Assembly: GCA_951802195.1 (NCBI GenBank)
Contig: OX637625.1
Coordinates: 1 to 64,000, forward strand
Source of the DNA: Tausonia pullulans
Taxonomy: Eukaryota; Basidiomycota; Tremellomycetes; Cystofilobasidiales; Mrakiaceae
Direction of reading: 5' to 3'
Length of the DNA stretch: 64,000 nucleotides
Part shown: positions 56,601 to 64,000 of the stretch, one piece after another
How positions within the stretch are numbered: position 1 is the first letter of the stretch
Layout of the letters: the number at the start of each line of letters is the position of its first letter
The notes under the pieces: generated by a model
What the model saw: only the letters and a program-made list of their open reading frames with translations
What the model was told of the DNA's origin: nothing
Database searches by the model: none
Program-made: the position numbers and the translations under genes

Positions 56601-59600
56601 GTGCAAAGCGGCCAATCTTTTGGTCGAGGTCCTCGACGTCCGACTCGAGAGCCTGGGTCGCTCGGAACGTCTCGACGACATCCTGGCGGAGGACGTTGAG
56701 GCGCGCCTCCTCCTCGAACTGGGCGTCCGAGTCGTCAAGGAGGTGGCCAAAATTCTTAATCGTGCTGACTCTGACGTTAGTCCCGAGCTTGATGCCGTTC
56801 CAGCCTTCGCGTGGTCCCTTGCCGCGGCGAATCGCCTGCAGCCGCACAATGGCGTCCATATTGCGGTGGAAGTGAGCGAGCCGGCCGTAGAAGACGCGGC
56901 GGGCGGCGGCCCCGCGGAAGAGCCGCTGGAGGTGGACGGCGACGAACTGGTGAGACCAGAGGTGGTCGACCCAATCCTCGTGCTGCGTTTTCTGGTACGC
57001 CCGCCTTGCCATTGCCTGGAAGCCAACAAAGTTGGGTAGAACGAACTCAACCTCCTTCTTCTGCTCGCCCTTGCGAGCCCGCGAGAGTGCCGCCCGGAAG
57101 AGCGTTTGTGAACCGACGGCGGAGGAGATCGTCTGAACGTTTGCGAGAGCCGCCGCGAGCTGCCGGTGGTTCCGACGGACGATGTTAGCCTTGGCCTGGG
57201 CCTGGAAGACGGCTAGTCCCGGGGAGATGGTCGCGAGCGTTGTCTTGATCGCCTGGACCTTGCGCCGGGCGAGCGCCGAGCGGGCGACGGCCGCAAAACT
57301 GGTGATTGTCTGGTGCGTCGTCGCGAGGTCGCGCGTGACGGTTCGCTGAGCACGACGGATGAGTGCGCCCCTTGCATGGGCAATGAAGCCCTCGAATATG
57401 TCGATGTTCGCTGCGATGTCTTCCCGGAGCGTGTCGAACGCGTCCCGAGCGAGGACGCCCCGGATCTGGCATTGGAACTTCGCAATGCCGGCGTCGCACG
57501 CCCGAAGTCGCCGCCGGGTCTCCAAGGCGCGATGCCGGACAAGCGCACCCCGAGAGAGTGTCTGGAATCCGGCGAGCGTCCGAGAGACGGGAGCGATCTG
57601 GTCGGATCGAACTGCCCGAGCGCGCTGAAAGCTGCGACGGGCGAGAACGCCGCGGGCGTGCGCCTGAAGGCCGACGGCATAGCGGCTCCCGCATCGGACC
57701 TCGTGGAGAAGCGCGCGATAGTCAGAACGGGCAATTGCGCCGGTCGCCTGGGATTGGAGTGCGACAATGGACGACTTGGCGGCCTTGAGCAGCCGGTCGC
57801 GGACTGGAAAAGAGGGAGAGCAAGTCAGCGGAGATGGCTCTTACGGGAGCAATAGACTTCTGCACTAACTCTCTTCTTCCGTCTCTGGTGGGGGAGCCAG
57901 GTTCATTTCCTTGGCGAGGTCCTTGCCAATCGAGCTGAAGTTCGGCATTGCCTGGCCATTGAGGTCCCTAGAGGCGGCCTGCAGTTGAGCGTCTGGGAAG
58001 AGGTAGCGACGTCAGGGGAAGAAGACATACAACAAGGGCAAGAGAGAAGCGCACCTGTGAACGTGAGCTTTCCCTTGAGGTTGCCCATCTTTTCGACGAG
58101 TCCACGGTTGGCGAGGACGTGACTAAGAAGAGCCATGTGAGCAAGCGCTTGAGAGCACAAGGGGCAGTGCGGACACACCTGAGCGAGTGGATGCAGAAGA
58201 TAACCTTGGGCAAATTCTTCTTCTCATAGAGGTCGATCGTCTCAAAGATAAAGTTCTTTGGGAGGCCGACCTCGGGCGACTGAGTGAACTGGAGGAAGAG
58301 GATGATATTGTCCGAATGGCGCCACTGGAGCTTGGGGTTCTGGAAAAGAACATCAGAAGAAGAATGAGAGCGAGCAACACAGGAGGGGCGGCCCACCTCA
58401 AAGATCCGCTCGCAGCCCTTGGCTCCCACCGCCTCGGCGACGCGCGCTAGAATGACGCCGTCTCGGAGCTTCTCCTCGAATTCGACGACGCCGAACCCGA
58501 GGTCCTTCTGAAGGACACCTTCGACCCACTGGAGAGCCTCGCCGACGTGGGTGAGGTACTCCTCGGCGATGATCTCCTTGCGCGTGCGCTCGATCGTCGC
58601 GGTCGAGAGCCGGAGCGAGGTCGACGTATTGAGCGAGGAGGACGCGAGTGGGAGGCGCCGGCGGCCCTTCATGCCTGAAGTAGGGAAGGGAGGAAGTCAC
58701 TATGATATATCAGTCCATAAGAGAAGTGAAGTAGCTTACCGACAACCTCGTCGCCTGCTCCGATGCCGAGAACACCCCGGCCCATGCTGCCATCGCCTCC
58801 AAGGGCGATCCCTGCCCCACGCCGGGTGCCATTCGTCACGTTCGAAGGAGTCGCCGCTGATCCGCCGCTGCCACCCGGTGTGTTCTCTTCATCATGATCG
58901 CCGAAGCCGTTGCCATCGCCACTGGCGATCCGAGGCATGTGCCTGCCAAGCCGCGCGGCTGGTCCGCGTCGAGGGCCGAGGGGAGGCTCCCGGATGGCCG
59001 GGACGCCACCCGAAAAGGACGCCAAGGCAGGGGAGGAGGGCACCGAGCCTGCGGTCGAGGAAGTCGAAGAAGAGGGCTGGTAATGGTACGTCGGGGCCGG
59101 GTTGAACTGCCTGCCCGTTGGGGAGGCAGGGGAGCTGGTTGACACACCTGTCGACGCAGCCGCTGCAGCCGCTGCTGACGAATTGTCGGCGGAGGAATTG
59201 GAGAGGAGACGGGCGTGGCGGTCTCGCATGTACTTCGAAGAGAAGAGAGGCTGTTCGGTGGACACCGAGCCTGCCGACGTAGGGAATGCGACGGAGGCGC
59301 TCGTCGGAGTCGGTGGCTCGTTGGAAAAGGTGGACGCAGGCGAGGTCCTCCCGTTAAAGCGAGACGTGATGGAGCTCGCCCGAGAGAGCGTCCTCGGCGG
59401 CGGGGTCGTAGCTGTCGCGCTCTCACTTGCAATGGGCGAGGGTAAAGATTCATAGGTCCTCGACCGCTCCATGAGCGGTACAGACGCAGTGGGCGACTGG
59501 GGCGCGTGGTTGTGGTTGTGGCGGTCACCCGTGAGCTGGGCCCGGAGCGCGGGGATGGACGAGGCGGATGAAGCGGCAGCAGAAGCGGCTGGTTGAAATA

Positions 59601-60675
59601 CAAACGTCGGCTGGGCCGAGTTGGCCCTTCTGTGCGTGCGAGAGGTCGTCATCGATGAGGTGGTGGCTGATGGCGACTGAGTCGGCGAGGCCGAGCGCTC
59701 GGACGAGGGCGGGGTCGAGCCTCCGAGGCGCGTCGTCTGCTGCTGCTGCTGTCCGACGAGCGACAGCGGGGGCGAGTACGCGGGTCCCGTCCCATTAGAG
59801 AGCGTCGAGGCTGTAGCCAGTGAGGAGCCAGAGGAGAACGAGGTGAACGCGACGGATGAGGTGTTGCCAGCATCCGAGGCGACGTCATCCGCCGTAACAG
59901 TGGAGGAGCGCGCGTCAACAGCAACAGAGGCGCCGCCCGCTCCTGTTCGACGCAGGCTCTCGCTCCTCCTACGAGCGAGTTCGACGGAGCCCCCGGCATT
60001 CAGATCGAGATCCGCCTCGGCGGCGGCGGCCTTCTCCCGCTCAGCCCAGAAGCCGCGAGTGACATCGACGCTCCTCGAGCCAGATGTGTGGCCGCGCCCG
60101 GTCGTCGCCCATCGGGCACTCCCCGTGCGGTGCAGCCCGCCGCCGCTGCCGTCATCGCTGGGGTTCCCGGTGGAAAGGGGATCTGCCCGGCCGAGAGAGC
60201 CCTTGGAGAGGAGCGAGGTCCTATGTGAGTCAGAACGGGAGAGCGAGCCGGCGCGAGACGCTCCGCCGCCCTCGAGCAGCCGGGCCTGGTAAGAGGGAAG
60301 GGCGGCGCCGTCCATCCCTAAAGTGGGCGAGTGGTAGGTGGAAAGAGAGGGAGGGAGGTGCGGCTGCTGTGGGAAGGGGTCAGCTGGCTGACGCCCGTCT
60401 TGATGTTGATCTGCCGGGGAGAGGTGGTGATGGTTGTTGGTCGCAGGGAGAGCCAAGGGTTGGATTCGCGCTCGCGCCCTTCTTGCTCGCTCGTTCGCCC
60501 CGCTGACTTCACTCGCGCGCCCTGCACCCTGCAAAAGGGGCTCATCCAGCGGCCTCCTCTCTCCATCCTCGCTCCTTTCTCCGCCTCCTTTGCCACTGGT
60601 CCCCTGTACGTCATTGGGAAATGGGATCTTCGGGTCTTGTCCCAACAGCGTCAATGTGTGAGCCCGCGGTGGCAT
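53640..60675 (-). CDS. IQGAP-family RasGAP-related scaffold (Iqg1/Rng2-like)
   Basis: This is a cytokinesis and actin-ring scaffold of roughly 2,000 residues. It starts MPPRAHTLTLLGQDPKIPFP. Exon 1 encodes about 640 residues of Ser/Thr/Ala-rich low-complexity sequence. Next comes a CH domain (58670-58090): EYLTHVGEALQWVEGVLQ, LRDGVILARVAEAVGAKGCE, NIILFLQFTQSPEVGLPKNF and IDLYEKKNLPKVIFCIHSL. A run of degenerate IQ-like repeats (57810-56830, e.g. LQAHARGVLARRSF, FQAMARRAYQKTQ) follows. The GAP-related domain includes LVESVVLALYGYGQGKREEY and SFVFQRFLKPAIL. The RasGAP C-terminal domain has VQALLACQRLQTRGVVSQAD and GLFNIEISFAAPG, and a final tiny exon completes LNRKFYKN. About sixteen exons. 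IQGAPs bind but do not activate GTP hydrolysis. Confidence 0.9.
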
Positions 60676-61432
60676 CGTACCTGGATGGTCCAACGGCGGC
60701 CGCTTCCCTGCGTCAACAGAAATCAGGCGCCTCTCCGCTTGTGCGCCTCGCTGACGTTGACCCGCCGCCGTGTTGAACGACAACCGACGCGACGAGAGTC
60801 GAGGCGTTTCTCGCGTTTGGCGGCGCTGGGTCGAAGCTGAGTTGAATGAGAAACGTCTTATGAAAACAGAGAAAAGAAAAGAAGACAACAAAATATGACA
60901 GAAGTGAAAAGCAGGACAAGACAATAGATTTTCTCTGCTGCGGATGGGAATTCAGCCAGTGTACCACGCTGAGCATGGGGCTGCTGCGCGTGGATGCGAG
61001 CCTAGCATCTTGCACGGGCCAGGGCTCATTGTCAGATTCGATTTTGTCACCTGCTTTACATAGAATACATCTTGGTCAAGCAGACTGACGCTGAGACCAT
61101 TGGTCGAACGTTAACGGAATCGATACTCGCCGTCGAACAGGCGACTATGATTTCGACCCAGTCTGTGTATATCATCACTTACTGCGTCGACGCCGTTCGT
61201 CATCGTACCTCGGGAACGGGAAATTTTCCCCCATATTGAACTCTTTTGACCACGCCCTCATCTTGCCCAAACGGTGTGAGATGTCGATGGCCTGACTTGC
61301 GGCGGATCGTTCTATGCTGTCGACTCACTCATGATGATTTCGTTACATTGGCTCAATCTCAGCATTCAAAATTGAGAGAGGCTGTATATACTGCTCTTCG
61401 CCACCTTTCGACTTCAGAGTCTCCTACACAAA
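60676..61432. promoter_or_regulatory. Divergent promoter region
   Basis: This is the shared upstream region of the IQGAP gene (left) and an unrecognised gene (right). The part around 60840-61400 is AT-richer than the flanking coding sequence. No repeat or RNA gene was seen. Confidence 0.4.
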
Positions 61433-63311
61433 ATGGTGACACAGCCGGAAGCAAGGATCCAAAGCAACGGCGCCGCGGGGCCTCCCGCCTTCGGCTCGCG
61501 TGGCTGGTCCGGCGGCGGCCTTCCCCGGCTCGCCTTCCTTCCTGTCCACTCCAACAACCATCTCCAACCCACCTTTTCCCTCCCACCCGGCATGGGCTAC
61601 AATCATGCACCCCTTCTTCGCTCACTTGTCACTCCAGCCGCATCCACGTCCGCTTCTACCTCAGCGCACGTCCTCTCGACTGAGCGATCTGATCCGACGC
61701 TCCTCCAGGTACGCCTAACGCATGCACATTTGACCCGCAAGGCGCTGGGATCCAAGTTTGACCCATCTGGGTGCTTTTTGAAGGCACTACCATCGCTCAA
61801 CCAGCTTCGCACAGAGGCGGGCCATCTTGCCGACTGGGAATATGAGAAGCAAAGGGAAGACGCCCGCAAGGAACTCGAGCTTCAGGAGGCGTTGGCTGGC
61901 AATGCTCTCCAGTCGCCACCACTTCCATCAGTTGAACCGGAACAACGCAAATGGAGTCTGCTCGATGCTATTGGGTCCAAGGCAGCTGGTGCTGGAGGAG
62001 GGAAGGGCAAGACAGAAGCAGGGGGACCCGCCAAGTATCACTCTAGCGACGTCTTCCGGTGAGTCTCCGTCGCGTGCTGGACGCGGTTGGGGGTCGAATT
62101 GAGCTTGCGCGATGAACTTATTCACTCTCACTCTGTCTTCCAGTGCCATTGATTCCAAGGACATCATGACGTTGATGGCTATCCGAGACACCCAGTTTGA
62201 CCTGCTTCTTCACAAGCCCCCGGGAGCGTCGTCTGTATTCCCCATCGTCGTGCGTCGTCGGTCACCTTATCCTTCTCTGCCCCCCCCCCCTCTCCTGCTG
62301 ACGATCTGGTTCTCCTGTAGTACTCTATGCGCTGTGGCCCGAAGTGGAGTGAGACGACGATATTGCTTGTCGGGGTGTTGAGCCGCTTCGTCAACCACCT
62401 CGATGTGCGTCTCTGCTGTGGCGATCGATCAAGACAAATTGTTCCTGATCATTCGTACTACTACACAGAGCGATGCAGAACCGAGCGCAGCGGAAAAGAA
62501 CATGCTCAAAAGTCTACGAGTCAACCTCAAGGTATGGGAGCTGTTCTATCAGTCAAGCGTCCTTGCTCACTCGCTCGCCCACTACCTTCTCTGTTCCTCC
62601 AGGCCGCCATCGATTTTGGCCTCTCGAGCTCTCAGACCGAGCGTGGGTAGTTCTTTTTCTCTAAAATTACCTTTCTTGCTGATGAAAGTAGCTCTCCGCT
62701 CAAACCAGTCATAAGCTCCTACCTACAAGTCCTGTTCGTCATCCCTCATCAACCTTAACCTCCTGCCCTTTTGCTGATCACCTGTGCTTTACAGCATCAT
62801 GAGCGAAGGCGAAAGCTTCATTCATAAGACGCTTGCGGACCTAACGCTCGCCCTCCGGTCGGGTCCCCCCGCGCGACCCGTTCGACAGGCGCGCGAGGCG
62901 GTGACGAAGTTCATGACGAAGGACCTGAGAGGTGCCCAAGGTCTTGCGGCTGTCGAAGACTAGTGAGTCTTCCATGATTGAATAGTTGAATGCATATTGA
63001 CCTCCGCAACTCGCCACTCCAGCATCGCCAACGCCACGGCCGACCTCCTCCTCCTAGGGCTCTACACGCTCCTGTCTCCGACAGGCGAAGTACTCCCACT
63101 CTACGCATTCGCTCGAGACCTCCGCATGCTCGGCCTTTTCGTCGAGGCGCGCGCCGAGCTTGCTGCGTCTGGGGCGGGTGCTGCCCGGCCGGCGAGGTTC
63201 AAGCGGCTGGCGCAAGTCTTTGTCGAGAAGATTGAAAACTCGAAGAAGAGCTTCAAGACGAGGGTCGCGGAGCTAGAAGAGGCGATCGATGGGGAACGGG
63301 GGCTCAAGTAG
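61433..63311 (+). CDS. Hypothetical helical protein
   Basis: I do not recognise the family. It starts MVTQPEARIQSNGAAGPPAF with a disordered lead. It continues SEVRLTHAHLTRKALGSKFD-like helical sequence, WEYEKQREDARKELELQEAL, and then exons SKDIMTLMAIRDTQFDLLLH, SETTILLVGVLSRFVNHLD, PLKPVISSYLQVLI and SEGESFIHKTLADLTLALRS. The last exon reads ANATADLLLLGLYTLLSPTG, and the end is helical and charged (VFVEKIENSKKSFKTRVAEL, ending GERGLK). Seven or so short introns with clean borders, and consistent codon use, mark a real conserved gene. The all-helical, partly hydrophobic composition could fit a peripheral membrane or mitochondrial protein; that is speculation. Confidence 0.65.
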
Positions 63312-63563
63312 GGGAGTCTGGCAAGAGGAAACGATCTCGACGACTTTTATGATTCTCTGGATTGTGCCTGACGTGTAAAGAAAGAGGAGAGCTCTCTCGC
63401 AGGTTCTCTCTTTGCTGGCGACGCTCAGGCCTCCTGTTCGGCTGCCTCCGAAAGGGTCTGGACTGCTCGTGGATCCTCCTCCATTCTTCCCACTTTGCAG
63501 AAACTCCCCCTCTCTTCTCCTCCCTCCCTCCGACCCTCTCAACTTTATCACCACTCTCGCACC

Positions 63564-64000
63564 ATGACCGACATCGCCCCAGCCTTCCCCTCCCCTCCCA
63601 CCTCCGCCATCGGCAGCACCGACGACCTCTTCGCCTCGCTCGACCTCCCCCCGGCCCGACCGACCGTCGTACATCAGACGATATCCTTGCCCTTCGAGGG
63701 CCTCGACAGGGACCTCAAGCTCAATGTTGATGCGGGACCAGGGTGCGGGGGGGTCGTTTGGATCGCTGGCGAGGTGCGTCGAGGGGTCGTCTGGTGTTTG
63801 CTGACTGGGTCGCAGAAGTCCGACCACGGCTGACGGATCGGACCGAATGGACTCTCTGCTCGCCAGGTCCTCTCGCGGTATTGTCTTCATCTCATGACGA
63901 TCGATAAGGACACATTTGCGGGCAAGACGATCCTGGAGCTTGGGGCGGGCACGGGTGCGTACATCCAGTGGGAGGAAATAGGCCACGGCTTGGGCGACAG
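63564..64000 (+). CDS. EFM6: Efm6-like protein lysine methyltransferase (partial, right edge)
   Basis: This is the 5' part of a family-16 seven-beta-strand methyltransferase that continues beyond the window. It starts MTDIAPAFPSPPTSAIGSTD. The block LNVDAGPGCGGVVWIAGE joins, across an intron, VLSRYCLHLMTIDKDTFAGK and then TILELGAGTG, the SAM-binding motif I. In yeast the GxGCGGxxW-x-A-G-E-VLSRY block is characteristic of Efm6, which methylates translation elongation factor eEF1A. Related family members modify other proteins, so the substrate is an inference. A second intron begins right after GAGTG at about 63957. Confidence 0.8.

Noticed and set aside
56491-57855. Plus-strand open frames inside the IQGAP gene
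   Set aside because: The minus-strand frame encodes the IQ repeats and GAP-related domain with clear motifs; the plus-strand frames are mirror shadows.

Overview
This window looks like the left end of a chromosome from a GC-rich basidiomycete fungus. It is most like a yeast of the Pucciniomycotina (Microbotryomycetes-type), which is an inference from gene content and style. Nearly every gene is split by short introns of about 45-90 bases with GT...AG borders, and the families are fungal: YAT amino-acid permease, Dal5-type MFS, Ssu1, IQGAP, Utp14 and PIG-V. No bacterial operons, CRISPR arrays or secure tRNA genes were seen.

Bases 1-214 are sixteen perfect copies of a 13-base C-rich unit (ACCCAACCTACCG) plus a partial copy, starting at base 1. 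The G-rich complement CGGTAGGTTGGGT points toward the sequence end, as a telomere should, yet the unit is not TTAGGG. This is the most unusual feature of the window.

The outer 30 kb is subtelomeric in character: transporters (MFS at 0.6-3.1 kb, YAT permease at 11.5-13.9 kb), secreted or membrane proteins of unknown function, a secretory ureohydrolase ending in RDEL, a type II PC-esterase-like protein, and a large secreted multidomain protein (23.2-26.7 kb). Between them lie gene-poor stretches (16.5-19.9, 22.1-23.1, 26.7-30.5 kb) holding broken gene pieces, a short element with inverted ends near 17 kb, a second truncated copy near 22.4 kb, and a dispersed motif of about 35 bases seen at five places.

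From 30.5 kb rightward the region is dense with housekeeping genes: a stress-type SDR (30.5-32.1), the GPI mannosyltransferase PIG-V/Gpi18 (32.3-33.7), a one-pass membrane protein with a PPAY motif (34.1-34.8), Utp14 of the SSU processome (35.4-39.0), an SGNH-fold type II membrane protein (39.5-42.1), a UBA-UIM-UIM-USP protein that seems to lack its catalytic cysteine (42.5-45.6), a Yap/Pap1-type bZIP with a DUF3425-like tail (45.8-48.8), an Ssu1-type sulfite exporter with an apparent 8-base micro-exon (49.7-51.8), an EH-domain protein (52.1-53.3), an IQGAP with a very long low-complexity N-terminus (53.6-60.7), an unrecognised helical protein (61.4-63.3) and the start of an Efm6-type methyltransferase cut by the right edge (63.6-end).

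Exon borders were read by eye, so gene start and end points are firmer than internal junctions. Likely functional pairings are the divergent permease and ureohydrolase (amino-acid/amine nitrogen use) and two separate esterase-like type II membrane proteins that may modify surface glycans.
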